DNA of 64,000 nucleotides, taken from Microvirga lenta. GTDB lineage: Bacteria; Pseudomonadota; Alphaproteobacteria; Rhizobiales; Beijerinckiaceae. The DNA is taken from positions 1-64,000 of the forward strand of contig NZ_JAJBBR010000002.1 of the NCBI RefSeq assembly GCF_020532555.1, read 5' to 3'. Below the pieces are notes generated by a model. It made no database searches and was not told the DNA's origin. It saw only the letters and a program-made list of their open reading frames with translations. Position 1 is the stretch's first letter; every line of letters starts with the position of its first letter. Of the stretch, positions 19,574 to 28,561 are shown in pieces. The translations under genes were made by a program, and so were the position numbers.

Positions 19574-20488
19574 GTGGCTGAACGACCCGGATCCATCGAC
19601 GAGACGTTGGCGCTCTTGGAGAGCGCAGGATATGTTGCCGACCGCCCCCTCGCGACAATCCTTTTTCTTGCGCTGAAACTCGGGCGGCCGCTCCTTTTGG
19701 AAGGGGAAGCCGGAGTCGGCAAGACGGAGATCGCGAAAGTCCTGTCCACGACCCTGGGGCGGCGCCTCATCCGCCTGCAGTGCTACGAAGGACTCGACAT
19801 AGCCGCCGCCGTCTACGAATGGAATTATGCAGGACAGATGATGGCGATCCGGCTCGCCGAGGCCGGTGGGGCGGTGCATCGCGATACACTTGAAGGCGAG
19901 TTGTTCTCGGAGCGGTATCTCGTAAAAAGGCCGCTGCTGCAGGCCCTCGAGGCGGACGCCGCCGGAGCTCCGGTTCTCCTGATCGACGAACTCGACCGCA
20001 CCGACGAAGCCTTCGAAGCATTCCTCCTCGAGGTGCTGTCGGACTCCCAAGTGACCATTCCGGAGTTGGGAACCGTTCGGGCAGAGCACCCGCCGATCGT
20101 CGTCATCACGTCGAACCGTACGCGGGAGATTCACGATGCGCTCAAGCGCCGCTGTCTCTATCACTGGGTCGACTACCCCGACGCCAGGCGTGAACTTGCG
20201 ATCCTGAAGAGCCGCGTGCCGGATGCATCCGGACGTCTGTCGAAGGAGATTGTCGGATTCGTTCAGGCGATCCGAAAGGAAGATCTGTTCAAGGCACCGG
20301 GTGTCGCAGAAACGCTGGATTGGGCTTCCGCCTTGGTGGAGCTTGACGCGGTGGCGCTCGACCCAGCTCTCGTCTCGGACACGCTCGGCGTTCTGCTGAA
20401 GTACCAGGACGACATCCAAAGAATGCAGGGGAGCCGCGCCAAGGAAATGCTCGATCGGGTGCTGAGCGAGTTGAGGGTCCCGGCGTGA
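19574..20488 (+). CDS. coxD: CoxD-like MoxR-family AAA+ ATPase
   Basis: A 304-residue AAA+ ATPase of the MoxR branch, starting at GTG 19574. Walker A is GEAGVGKTE (about residues 43-51), Walker B is VLLIDELDRTDEAFEAFLLE, and sensor 1 is VVITSNRTREIHDALKRRC. CoxD acts in Oligotropha as a chaperone needed for assembly of the bimetallic Mo-Cu active site. Because this enzyme lacks the copper Cys, CoxD here probably serves sulfuration or folding of the Mo site. It overlaps coxE by 4 bases. Confidence 0.9.
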   Translation: MAERPGSIDETLALLESAGYVADRPLATILFLALKLGRPLLLEGEAGVGKTEIAKVLSTTLGRRLIRLQCYEGLDIAAAVYEWNYAGQMMAIRLAEAGGAVHRDTLEGELFSERYLVKRPLLQALEADAAGAPVLLIDELDRTDEAFEAFLLEVLSDSQVTIPELGTVRAEHPPIVVITSNRTREIHDALKRRCLYHWVDYPDARRELAILKSRVPDASGRLSKEIVGFVQAIRKEDLFKAPGVAETLDWASALVELDAVALDPALVSDTLGVLLKYQDDIQRMQGSRAKEMLDRVLSELRVPA

Positions 20489-21705
20489 CGGGTGCGGCCG
20501 TCCGACAGGGCGAAGGCCATTTTGCGGAAAACATCGCCTATTTTGCGCGAGCATTGCGCAGCGCGGGCCTACCGGTAGGGCCAGGGGCTGTTCTCGATGC
20601 GATCACAGCGGTCGAGGCTGCCCAGATCGGGAGCCGAGAGGATTTCTACTGGACCCTTCATGCCGTCTTCGTGAAGCGACATGAACATAGCATTCTCTTC
20701 GATCAGGCTTTCAAAATCTTCTGGCGGCGGCGTGCATTGCTTGAGAAGCTCATTGCCCAGATGTCGCCCATATCCCCTGGAGGAGCGAAGAAGGAGGAGA
20801 AGCCGAAAGCGGGCGCTTTGCGGGTGGCCGAAGCCTTGGCCACTCCCCAGTCGAGGCAGCCGGAACCCCTCGAGCAGACGGAAATCTCTGCGCGTCTCAC
20901 CGTCTCGGACCGGGAAGTTCTGAAGGCGAAGGATTTCGCCCAAATGTCGGCTGATGAGATCGCCCGGGCCAAACATTTGATCAACGAGCTTTGCATGCCC
21001 GACGACACGGTTATGACGCGCCGCTTCTTGGCAGATCGCAAGAGCCGCCGGATCGACCCGCGTCGTACCTTCCGACAATCACTGCGTGGAGGAGGGGCTG
21101 CAATTGATCTCGCATATCGTAAGCCGGCCGTGCGACACCCGCCCGTGGTGGCATTGATGGACATCTCGGGCTCAATGGCGGACTATACCCGTCTCTTCCT
21201 GCATTTTCTGCATGCAATTGCCGAGAAGAGACGGCGCGTCCACTCCTTCGTGTTTGCTACTCGCTTGACCAATATCAGCCGCGAGTTGACAGGCCGGGAT
21301 CCGGATGAGGCGCTTGCCCGTGCGTCGAAACGGGTACAGGACTGGGAGGGAGGAACGCGGATCGCCCAGGCCCTGCACGAGTTCAACCGCCATTGGTCCC
21401 GTAGGGTTCTTGGACAGGGTGCCGTCGTATTGCTCTTCACCGATGGACTGGAACGGGAGGTGACAGATCAACTGACCTTCGAGATGGACCGCCTGAAGCG
21501 CTCCTGTCGGCGTCTGATCTGGCTGAACCCGCTACTGCGTTTCGATGCCTTCGAACCTCGCGCCTCCGGCATCCGGGCGATGCTGCCGTACGTGCATGAA
21601 TTCCGCCCTATCCACAGCCTCGCCTCGATGGACGAACTTTGTCGAGCCCTCTCCAGCCGACAGTCTGGAAGAGGGGATCCGCGTCAGTGGTCGCGCTCGC
21701 CTTGA
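20485..21705 (+). CDS. coxE: CoxE-like von Willebrand factor A domain protein
   Basis: A 406-residue VWA-domain protein of the CoxE family, starting at GTG 20485 inside the coxD stop (GTGA overlap). The MIDAS motif DISGSMADYTR is intact (Asp-x-Ser-x-Ser). LLFTDGLERE and LNPLLRFDAFEPRASGIRAML are typical CoxE C-terminal segments. It is thought to work as the adaptor of the MoxR ATPase in metallocentre maturation. It ends the plus-strand cox operon, 122 bases before the convergent LysR gene. Confidence 0.9.
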   Translation: MTGAAVRQGEGHFAENIAYFARALRSAGLPVGPGAVLDAITAVEAAQIGSREDFYWTLHAVFVKRHEHSILFDQAFKIFWRRRALLEKLIAQMSPISPGGAKKEEKPKAGALRVAEALATPQSRQPEPLEQTEISARLTVSDREVLKAKDFAQMSADEIARAKHLINELCMPDDTVMTRRFLADRKSRRIDPRRTFRQSLRGGGAAIDLAYRKPAVRHPPVVALMDISGSMADYTRLFLHFLHAIAEKRRRVHSFVFATRLTNISRELTGRDPDEALARASKRVQDWEGGTRIAQALHEFNRHWSRRVLGQGAVVLLFTDGLEREVTDQLTFEMDRLKRSCRRLIWLNPLLRFDAFEPRASGIRAMLPYVHEFRPIHSLASMDELCRALSSRQSGRGDPRQWSRSP

Positions 21706-21827
21706 GCCATGAAGGAGGACTGGGCCACTGGAATGAGTTGCAACGATCGACCGACTCGGCTCCCGTGGGTGGGCGCCTGCCGGTTTTCAGTTGCGAGGGC
21801 TCGGAAGCGTGGCCGCTCCTGCTTTCC

Positions 21828-22727
21828 TCAGGACGCCCGCACCTCGGCCAGCAGCCATCGATGAAAGGCCTGCAGGCCGGCGCGCATGGGGCGATCCTCC
21901 GGTGTCGTGAACCAATAAGCATTGCGGCTTTTGAACCCGAGGCCGGCGGGATTGACCAATCGACCGCTCTCAAGTTCCTCCTGCACGAGACGCCGTGGGA
22001 CCAAGGCGAGCCCCTGGCCGGAGATCGCCGCCCGAATAACCAAGGAATAGAATCCGAAACGGATGGTGTGAGTGGGCTCAAAATCACTAAGCCCCTGCGC
22101 AGACGCGAACTCGCTCCAGCGCAGCGGCGTCTGGAAATGATCGAGGACGGTATATCGGCGGACATCCTGCGCCGTCACGATACCGCCCATGCGGGAGAGG
22201 AGCGAGGGCGCACCGACGAGAGCGACATTGCGTCCGAAAAGGTAATCTTCCTTTTGCCCCGGCCAGTGCCCCTCCCCGAACCGGAACACACCATCGGCTG
22301 CCTCCGTGGTATCAGCCGTAACAAAGTTCGTGAACTGCACGTCGATTTCAGGATGGAGCTCGGCGAAGCGCGAAAAACGTGGCACGAGCCACCGGTCGCC
22401 GATGATCGGGAGCACATGAAGCCGCACTGACCAGGGCGATGCCTTCAAGGCCGAGATCCGCGCACCCGCAGCCTCGAGTTCCGCAAGAGCCAGGCGAGCA
22501 TGCTTGATATAGATCCTTCCGGCCTCCGTCGGCACCAAGCCTCGGCTCCCGCGGGTAAAGAACACGGCGCCCAGCGTCTCCTCCAGGGTACGCAGATGCT
22601 TGCTGACCGCGCTTTGCGTCAGGTTCACAGCCTGAGCAGCTCCTGAAGCAGTGCCATGTTCGGCAATGGCAAGGAGCACTCTCAGTGACGTCATGGAGCT
22701 TGGGAGGCGCTGGATGCTCATGGACAA
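21828..22727 (-). CDS. LysR-family transcriptional regulator
   Basis: A 299-residue LTTR. The N-terminal winged helix carries the typical HTH (GAAQAVNLTQSAVSKHLRTLEETLGAVFFTRGSRG is the region; key part NLTQSAVSKHLRTLE). The effector-binding domain follows from about residue 95. It resembles the GcvA-type branch (HPEIDVQF, FRFGEGHWPG). It is divergent from the lyase-transporter operon and shares a 124-base promoter region with a near-perfect palindrome, so it very likely controls that operon. The start could also be the second ATG two codons on. Confidence 0.92.
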   Translation of the reverse strand: MSMSIQRLPSSMTSLRVLLAIAEHGTASGAAQAVNLTQSAVSKHLRTLEETLGAVFFTRGSRGLVPTEAGRIYIKHARLALAELEAAGARISALKASPWSVRLHVLPIIGDRWLVPRFSRFAELHPEIDVQFTNFVTADTTEAADGVFRFGEGHWPGQKEDYLFGRNVALVGAPSLLSRMGGIVTAQDVRRYTVLDHFQTPLRWSEFASAQGLSDFEPTHTIRFGFYSLVIRAAISGQGLALVPRRLVQEELESGRLVNPAGLGFKSRNAYWFTTPEDRPMRAGLQAFHRWLLAEVRAS

Positions 22728-22757
22728 ACCGGCAGTATCGACGAGTTGGAACAGAAT

Positions 22758-22788
22758 GCCTTTCTATTCCACAATGGAATAGAAAGGC
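22758..22788. promoter_or_regulatory. 31-bp palindromic operator candidate between lysR and the lyase operon
   Basis: Arms 22758-22770 (GCCTTTCTATTCC) and 22776-22788 are perfect reverse complements separated by ACAAT. The site lies 31 bases from the LysR start and 63 bases from the lyase start. A dyad of this kind in a divergent lysR promoter is the expected recognition site of the regulator. Confidence 0.75.
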
Positions 22789-22850
22789 GACTATTTTTCA
22801 TTTGTCACCGATCCTCTCCCTTGGGACACCAAGTGAAAGGGAGAGTTGCG

Positions 22851-24275
22851 ATGACAGCACCAAAGGTCTTGTGGGCGTCGAGGTTTCGTTCCGATCCGTC
22901 TCCCGAGCTCATGAACCTTTCACGGTCCGAGACGAGCCACTTTCGACTTGCGCCCTATGATCTGGTCGCATCGTCGGCGCATGCGCGGGAACTCGTCCGT
23001 TCCGGTTTGATCGAGAAGGCGGAGGGTGAACGTATCCAGGCAGCTCTCGCCTCGATCGGAACAGACATACAAGCGGGAGCGATCCACCCTTCCAGCACGG
23101 ACGAGGATGTGCATACCTTCCTGGAGCGGATCCTGATGGAGCGGCTCGGCCCCCTGGGAGGCAAGCTGCGGGCGGGCCGCTCGCGCAACGATCAGGCGGC
23201 GAACGATCTCAAGCTCTACCTGCGGGACAGAAGCCGCCGCATGGCTCTCGACCTCTTAGGTCTGCAGGAGGCTTTGGCCCACCAGGCTGAACGGCACATC
23301 TTCACGTTAGCGCCCGGCTTCACACATCTCCAGCCGGCTCAGCCTGTCAGCTTCGCCCATCAACTCCTTGCCCATGCCCAGGGCTTCGCGCGTGACATCG
23401 AGCGGCTGCGAGACTGGGACCGTCGGTCGGCCCGATCACCGCTGGGAGCCGCCGCGCTGGCCGGCTCGGCGCTCGCAAGACAACCGGAATTGTCCGCCCG
23501 CGAGCTCGGCTATGACGGCCCGTGCGAGAACTCCATCGACGCAGTCGGCAGCCGCGATCACGTCGCGGAATTCCTGTTCGTGACGGCAATGCTCGGAGTG
23601 AACCTCTCACGTCTTGCCGAGGAAATATTCCTTTGGTCTTCGCGGCAGTTTCGCTGGATCGAGCTCGACGATGCCTATGCAACCGGATCGTCCATCATGC
23701 CGCAGAAAAAGAACGCCGACATTGCGGAACTGACGCGGGGGCGCTCCGCACGGCTCATTGGCAGCCTTACGACGATGCTCACGGCACTTAAGGGTTTGCC
23801 ATTTGCATATAACCGCGACCTCGCCGAAGATAAGCGAGCCGCCTTCGAGGCAGTCGATACTCTCGCCGCTGTGTTGCCTGCCATGGCAGGCATGGTCCGC
23901 ACCATGAGGGTCAATGTCGAGGAGCTGAAGCGTCAGGCGACCGAGGGCTTTACCCTGGCGACGGAGGTGGCCGACTGGCTTGCACGCCGGGGCGTGCCGT
24001 TTTCCGAAGCTCATGAGATCACGGGCGGCCTCGTTCGTTATTGCGAAGATCGCGGAATTGGTCTCGAAGACCTTTCCGACGAGGAATTTGCCACTGTGGA
24101 CCCACGCCTTGACGCATCGATCAAATCCTGCTTGACGCCCGAGGCGGCAGTCACCGCACGCAATGCCTATGGGGGCACGGCACCCGAACGAGTGAACGAA
24201 CAACTTGCCCGCCTGCGCTCGCTTTTTCACGATCAGAGGAAGTGGGCGATACATTATGACGGGCCGCGGACTTAA
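22851..24275 (+). CDS. Argininosuccinate lyase superfamily enzyme (catabolic paralogue)
   Basis: A 474-residue member of the fumarase/aspartase superfamily closest in style to ArgH. The signature loop with the catalytic Ser is GSSIMPQKKNADIAEL; GRSRNDQ, HLQPAQPVSFAHQLL and NSIDAVGSRDHV are the other active-site segments. The start is the ATG at 22851 after GGGAGAG; the frame open to 22746 runs through the operator. It sits in one operon with a polar amino acid ABC importer and next to a LysR gene, unlike biosynthetic argH. I infer an eliminase for an imported N-substituted aspartate or similar amino acid (EDDS lyase belongs to this group). Confidence 0.87.
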   Translation: MTAPKVLWASRFRSDPSPELMNLSRSETSHFRLAPYDLVASSAHARELVRSGLIEKAEGERIQAALASIGTDIQAGAIHPSSTDEDVHTFLERILMERLGPLGGKLRAGRSRNDQAANDLKLYLRDRSRRMALDLLGLQEALAHQAERHIFTLAPGFTHLQPAQPVSFAHQLLAHAQGFARDIERLRDWDRRSARSPLGAAALAGSALARQPELSARELGYDGPCENSIDAVGSRDHVAEFLFVTAMLGVNLSRLAEEIFLWSSRQFRWIELDDAYATGSSIMPQKKNADIAELTRGRSARLIGSLTTMLTALKGLPFAYNRDLAEDKRAAFEAVDTLAAVLPAMAGMVRTMRVNVEELKRQATEGFTLATEVADWLARRGVPFSEAHEITGGLVRYCEDRGIGLEDLSDEEFATVDPRLDASIKSCLTPEAAVTARNAYGGTAPERVNEQLARLRSLFHDQRKWAIHYDGPRT

Positions 24276-24293
24276 AAAAGCGAGGACAACCGG

Positions 24294-25208
24294 ATGAGCA
24301 GCGCCGCCGCACAATCCGCAACGGGAACGAGCACCGAGGCCCAACGCTTCGATCCGTCCATCGCGCACCTGACCCATGTACCGCGCCGGCACTATGGACG
24401 CTGGATTGCCAGCCTCCTGATTCTCATCGCCTTCATCTATGTCGCGAAGGCCTTCGCGGAAGGGCAGATCGACTGGAAGGTCGTTGGACAGTTCTTCACT
24501 GCTCAGTCCATTCTCGATGGTCTGGTCAATACGATCATCATGACGTTCTGCGCCATGGCGCTTGGGATCGCACTGGGCGTTCTGTTCGCGATCATGGTCA
24601 TGTCCCCGAACCCCGTCCTCAAGGGTGTGGCGGTGTTCTATATCTGGTTCTTCCGGGGCACGCCGCTGCTTCTCCAGCTCCTGATCTGGTTCAACCTGGC
24701 CCTTGTCTTCCCGCGGGTCGGAATTCCCGGGCTCTTCGAGGCGCGCATGGTGGACGTGATGACGCCGTTCGTGGCCACGCTCCTCGGGCTGGGCATCAAT
24801 CAGGGCGCCTATACGGCGGAAGTCGTGCGCTCCGGAATCCTCTCGGTCGACGCCGGACAGACGGAAGCCGCCAAGTCCATCGGCATGACCCGCCTGACGA
24901 CACTGCGCCGCATTATTCTTCCGCAGGCAATGCGCGTTATCATTCCGCCCGTGGGTAACGAGGTGATCAGCATGGTCAAGCTCACCTCGATTGCAAGCGT
25001 CATTGGTTATGCCGAGGTGCTACGCAATGCGCAGACAATCTACTACGCCAATGCTCGGGTAATCGAACTCCTGATCGTTGCGGCAGCATGGTATCTGATG
25101 ATCGTCACGGTCCTCAGCGTCGGACAGCATTTCCTTGAACGCTACTTTGCCAAGGGACAGAGTCGTCGTAGAGCGCGCCCGGCTGCTCGGCCCGCCACGG
25201 AGAGTTGA
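24294..25208 (+). CDS. Polar amino acid ABC transporter permease
   Basis: A 304-residue inner-membrane permease of the His/Glu/Gln/Arg/opine family (HEQRO; GlnP/HisM type). After a hydrophilic N-terminus of about 35 residues there is one hydrophobic segment, then the family core (ILDGLVNTIIMTFCAMALG, FFRGTPLLLQLL). The EAA loop is TEAAKSIGMTRLTTLRRIILPQAMR, described by its key residues EAA...G...ILPQA. Only one permease gene is present, so it probably works as a homodimer. It lies between the lyase and the ATPase gene. Confidence 0.93.
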   Translation: MSSAAAQSATGTSTEAQRFDPSIAHLTHVPRRHYGRWIASLLILIAFIYVAKAFAEGQIDWKVVGQFFTAQSILDGLVNTIIMTFCAMALGIALGVLFAIMVMSPNPVLKGVAVFYIWFFRGTPLLLQLLIWFNLALVFPRVGIPGLFEARMVDVMTPFVATLLGLGINQGAYTAEVVRSGILSVDAGQTEAAKSIGMTRLTTLRRIILPQAMRVIIPPVGNEVISMVKLTSIASVIGYAEVLRNAQTIYYANARVIELLIVAAAWYLMIVTVLSVGQHFLERYFAKGQSRRRARPAARPATES

Positions 25209-25211
25209 GCC

Positions 25212-25976
25212 ATGATTCCGATCGTCGTCGCGGCGGATGTCCGCAAAACCTTCGGTTCCGTTCAGGCGCTCGACGGCGTCTCGATCGAAATTCCCGCAGG
25301 TCAGGTGCTTTGCATCGTCGGCCCATCAGGATCTGGCAAGAGCACGCTACTTCGCTGCATCAATCAGCTGGAACGGATCGACTCCGGCGCGATATGGGTC
25401 GATGGGGAGTTGATCGGATATCGCCGCGTCGGCAACAAGCTGTACGAACTGACGGATTCCGAGATCGCCCGCCAGCGACTGGCGAGTGGAATGGTCTTCC
25501 AGCGATTCAACCTTTTCCAGCACATGACCGCGCTCGAGAACATCATCGAGGGCCCGGTGACAGTGCAGAGGCGCCGCCGCAACGAAGTCGTCGATGAAGC
25601 CATGGCCCTTCTGGAGCGGGTGGGGCTCGAGGCCAAGCGTGATGCCTATCCGTCCGAGCTCTCCGGCGGTCAGCAGCAGCGTGTCGCAATTGCCCGCGCG
25701 CTTGCCATGAAGCCGAAACTGATGCTGTTCGATGAACCGACCTCGGCCCTCGACCCGGAGCTCGTGGGAGAAGTTCTTGCCGTGATGCGGGACCTAGCCA
25801 GTTCTGGCATGACCATGATCGTCGTGACTCACGAACTTGGCTTCGCCCGGGAAGTGGCGAATGAAGTGGTGTTCATGGATCGGGGGGCCATCGTGGAACG
25901 GGGCTCGCCGCAAGAGGTGCTTGTGCATCCGCAACAACAGCGAACCCGCGACTTCATTGCCGCGGTTCTCGCATGA
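25212..25976 (+). CDS. Polar amino acid ABC transporter ATP-binding protein
   Basis: A 254-residue ATPase of the GlnQ/HisP type. Walker A is GPSGSGKST (about residues 37-45), the Q-loop is MVFQRFNLF, the signature is [15 protein letters not shown], and Walker B is [15 protein letters not shown] 15-residue stretch around [16 protein letters not shown] is the usual HisP-type insertion. It starts 3 bases after the permease stop codon and is followed by the binding protein. Confidence 0.95.
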   Translation: MIPIVVAADVRKTFGSVQALDGVSIEIPAGQVLCIVGPSGSGKSTLLRCINQLERIDSGAIWVDGELIGYRRVGNKLYELTDSEIARQRLASGMVFQRFNLFQHMTALENIIEGPVTVQRRRRNEVVDEAMALLERVGLEAKRDAYPSELSGGQQQRVAIARALAMKPKLMLFDEPTSALDPELVGEVLAVMRDLASSGMTMIVVTHELGFAREVANEVVFMDRGAIVERGSPQEVLVHPQQQRTRDFIAAVLA

Positions 25977-26007
25977 AAAACCGTTCCCAGGAAAAGGACC
26001 GACGAAC

Positions 26008-26841
26008 ATGAAACTCATTGCAGGTTTGCTGGCGAGCGCACTCGCACTCGGCTTAGCATCTCCGTCCCAGGCGGCGGAGCTTCCGGATCGGATCAAGAAA
26101 GCCGGCAAGATCGTCGTCGCGACGATGCCGAACTATGCGCCGATTACCTTCAAGGACCCGGCCACCAACAAGCTCACGGGTTTTGATATCGAGCTCGGCG
26201 AGGCCCTTGCCAAGGAACTCGGCGTCGACATCGAGTGGCAGGAAATTGCCTTTGCCCAGATGATCCCCTCGCTCCAGACCGGGCGCGTCGACCTGGCGCT
26301 GGCGGGCATGAGCGACCTGCCGGCCCGGCGCGAGATCGTTGACTTCGTCGACTATATGAAGTCCGGCGCGCAGTTCTACACCACGCCAGCCATGGCCGCG
26401 ACCATCAAGTCTCCCGAGGATCTCTGCGGCAAGAAGGTCGGTGCCAGCCGCTCCACAAACTGGCCCCGTCAGATCGGGGAATGGAGCCAGGCCAATTGCG
26501 TCGCCAAAGGCAAGCCTGCCATCGAAGTGATCGGGACCGAAGGCTCGGCGGACGCTCGTACGCAGCTCAAGACCCAGCGGCTGGATGCAGCAGTGCAAGG
26601 CAATGAAACCCTGCCATATTTCCAGGCACAGGAGCCGAACACCTACGTTCTGATCGGTGATGCATTCACGACGTCGCTCTCCGGCATTCCGGTCCTGAAG
26701 ACCGAGACCCAGCTGCGCGATGCCGTGAAGGAAGGCCTTGATCGTCTTCAGCAGAAGGGCATCTACGATGAAATCCTGAAGAAGTACGGTCTCCAGGCCA
26801 ACAAGCTCTCGCCGATTGCGATCAACCAAGGCCAGAGCTAA
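26008..26841 (+). CDS. Polar amino acid ABC transporter substrate-binding protein
   Basis: A 277-residue periplasmic binding protein (SBP_bac_3 family). The signal peptide is residues 1-22, with likely cleavage at SQAAE. Conserved segments are VVATMPNYAPITF, GFDIELGEALAKELGV and DLALAGMSDLPAR. The start is the ATG at 26008 with AGGAAAAGGA upstream; the longer frame to 25837 runs inside the ATPase gene. The ligand is probably an amino acid or amino-polycarboxylate that feeds the lyase of the same operon. A clear terminator follows. Confidence 0.93.
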   Translation: MKLIAGLLASALALGLASPSQAAELPDRIKKAGKIVVATMPNYAPITFKDPATNKLTGFDIELGEALAKELGVDIEWQEIAFAQMIPSLQTGRVDLALAGMSDLPARREIVDFVDYMKSGAQFYTTPAMAATIKSPEDLCGKKVGASRSTNWPRQIGEWSQANCVAKGKPAIEVIGTEGSADARTQLKTQRLDAAVQGNETLPYFQAQEPNTYVLIGDAFTTSLSGIPVLKTETQLRDAVKEGLDRLQQKGIYDEILKKYGLQANKLSPIAINQGQS

Positions 26842-26854
26842 GCTCCTCTGAATG

Positions 26855-26894
26855 ACGGGCCTGTGCGGGAAGAGCTCAGGCCCGTTTCCTTTTG
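26855..26894 (+). terminator. Rho-independent terminator after the amino acid transporter operon
   Basis: ACGGGCCTG (26855-26863) pairs with CAGGCCCGT (26877-26885), and is followed by TTTCCTTTT. It lies 14 bases after the stop codon of the binding-protein gene, in front of the convergent GNAT gene. Confidence 0.85.
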
Positions 26895-26954
26895 AGTCCG
26901 GATGCTGTTGAAAGTAGTGCTTCAGGAAAAGCCACTGCTTCGGACCTGTGCACT

Positions 26955-27524
26955 TCAGGTTTCGAGCGCCAGCAATGCTCGCAGATCATCCCATACATAG
27001 ACGAAATTCTCCGAGCGCCATACCGGGCCCGGATCGGTATAGTGCCCAACCCTCCGGCCTCCCATGGCTTCGTAGAAGCCGATAGCCGGATCATTTCCGA
27101 TTACAACACCTAGCGCCATGCCGCTGTAGCCGAAGTCCACCATGTCGCGCGCGAGTTTGACCAGCAGAATGCGGCCGATGCCCATCCGCTTGTAATCGGT
27201 TCCGACATATAGAAATTTGACTTCGGCTCTATTCTGGAAAATCGCGTGAGACGCCGCCCCGGCGAAACCGAAGCCGGCCAGATTTCCATCCACCTCCGCC
27301 ACCAGTATCGAGCGCCCTCTCGTTTCGCGCGCAAGCATGTCCTGCCACCGCGAGAGGCGAACCTGCTCCGTCAGCGTCCGGCAGGCGGATTCAGGAGCAA
27401 GTCTGCGATAGGTCGCGCGCCACATCTGATAATGCAACCGTGCGATCGCTTGCGCGTCGACTTGCCGTGCCGGCCGAACGTTTATGGCCACCCGTTTCCT
27501 TTCTGTTTCATGGAGATCCTGCAA
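26955..27524 (-). CDS. GNAT-family N-acetyltransferase
   Basis: A 189-residue GNAT protein. The acetyl-CoA pyrophosphate loop is VGTDYKRMGIGRILL (Q/RxxGxG/A form RMGIG), preceded by the beta-4 strand AEVKFLYV and followed by ALGVVIGNDPAIGFYEAMGGRRVG, the usual C-terminal helix and strand. The start at 27524 is tentative, because the first 12 residues are not typical; the domain itself begins around INVRPARQVDA. It stands between two convergent or same-strand genes with no clear functional link. The substrate is unknown. Confidence 0.85.
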   Translation of the reverse strand: MQDLHETERKRVAINVRPARQVDAQAIARLHYQMWRATYRRLAPESACRTLTEQVRLSRWQDMLARETRGRSILVAEVDGNLAGFGFAGAASHAIFQNRAEVKFLYVGTDYKRMGIGRILLVKLARDMVDFGYSGMALGVVIGNDPAIGFYEAMGGRRVGHYTDPGPVWRSENFVYVWDDLRALLALET

Positions 27525-27561
27525 GAACGCGAAGTCCTACCTCCAGAGCCCGGGGAAAGTG

Positions 27562-28332
27562 TCAGCGTCTTTTTACTGCGAAAGGAGAGAAGGCCTGCAT
27601 GACAGGCATCATCTGCATGCGATTGATGTTCAGGTGCCGCGGGAGGGTGCAGGACCAGAAGATCGTTTCAGCGATGTCCTCCGCCGCCATCGGGGTAAGA
27701 CCCTCGTAGACTTTTCCGGCCCGCTCCTGATCCCCTTTCAGCCGCACCATCGAGAATTCGGTTTCGGCCATTCCCGGCTCGATATTGGTGACCCGTACGT
27801 TCGAGCCGATCAGGTCGGCGCGCAAGTTGAGTGCGAACTGTTTCACGAAGGCTTTCGTGGCGCCATACACGTTCCCTCCGGGATACGGGTAGTCGCCGGC
27901 CACCGACCCTATGAGCACCAGATGCCCTTCATCGCGGGCAACCATGCCCGGCAGAACGGCTCGCACCGTCGAGACTGCTCCGTTTATGTTCGTGGCGATC
28001 ATCTGCTCCCAATCAGCGATATCCGCCTCGTGCGCCGGCTGGAGCCCCAAGGCCAGCCCGGCATTCACCACGCATACGTTGGGCTGGTCGAAGGGCGCCG
28101 GAAGCGTTCCAAGGACCTCGAACACGGCCTGCCGATCCATGACATCGAGTTGAACCGTGTGGCAGCGTTCTCCCAGTTCGGTCTTCAGCGCAGCTAAGCG
28201 ATCCTCGCGACGTCCCGTACCGATCACTTTCGCCCCCGCCTCATGGAACCGGCGGCACACGGCGGCACCAAAGCCGGCTGTCGCGCCGGTCACAAGCACC
28301 GTCAGACTCTCTGGGCTGATCATCTGGATCAT
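27562..28332 (-). CDS. Short-chain dehydrogenase/reductase (YdfG-like)
   Basis: A 256-residue classical SDR. The NAD(P) motif is TGATAGFGAAV (about residues 15-25), an Arg-rich turn TGRREDRL suggests NADP preference, and the active site is Ser in LIGSVAG plus YxxxK in YGATKAFVK. Overall it resembles E. coli YdfG, a 3-hydroxy acid dehydrogenase (serine/allo-threonine). The ATG at 28332 has AGGAAAGAG upstream; the frame open to 28491 adds non-conserved sequence. It is divergent from an ABC importer operon. Confidence 0.9.
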   Translation of the reverse strand: MIQMISPESLTVLVTGATAGFGAAVCRRFHEAGAKVIGTGRREDRLAALKTELGERCHTVQLDVMDRQAVFEVLGTLPAPFDQPNVCVVNAGLALGLQPAHEADIADWEQMIATNINGAVSTVRAVLPGMVARDEGHLVLIGSVAGDYPYPGGNVYGATKAFVKQFALNLRADLIGSNVRVTNIEPGMAETEFSMVRLKGDQERAGKVYEGLTPMAAEDIAETIFWSCTLPRHLNINRMQMMPVMQAFSPFAVKRR

Positions 28333-28561
28333 GGCTCTTTCCTGCAGAAGTGGAGGCGGCCGACGGTTGCATGTCGCCTTTCGAAGTTCAACAGGCGTCC
28401 GGGCTCTCAGGGTGACGAACACCAGATTCAGAGGCAACAACATAACTACACCGTGCCTCATGGGCCGATGAACATCCTTATCCAGCTGCACTTGCCATCG
28501 ATGGACGAGCCTTTAGGATGCTCACAAGCGCCACCAAAAGGCGCAGGAAACGCCTAGAACC

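Noticed and set aside
19520..20554. 344-codon minus-strand frame
   Set aside because: Antisense to coxD, which has clear AAA+ motifs.
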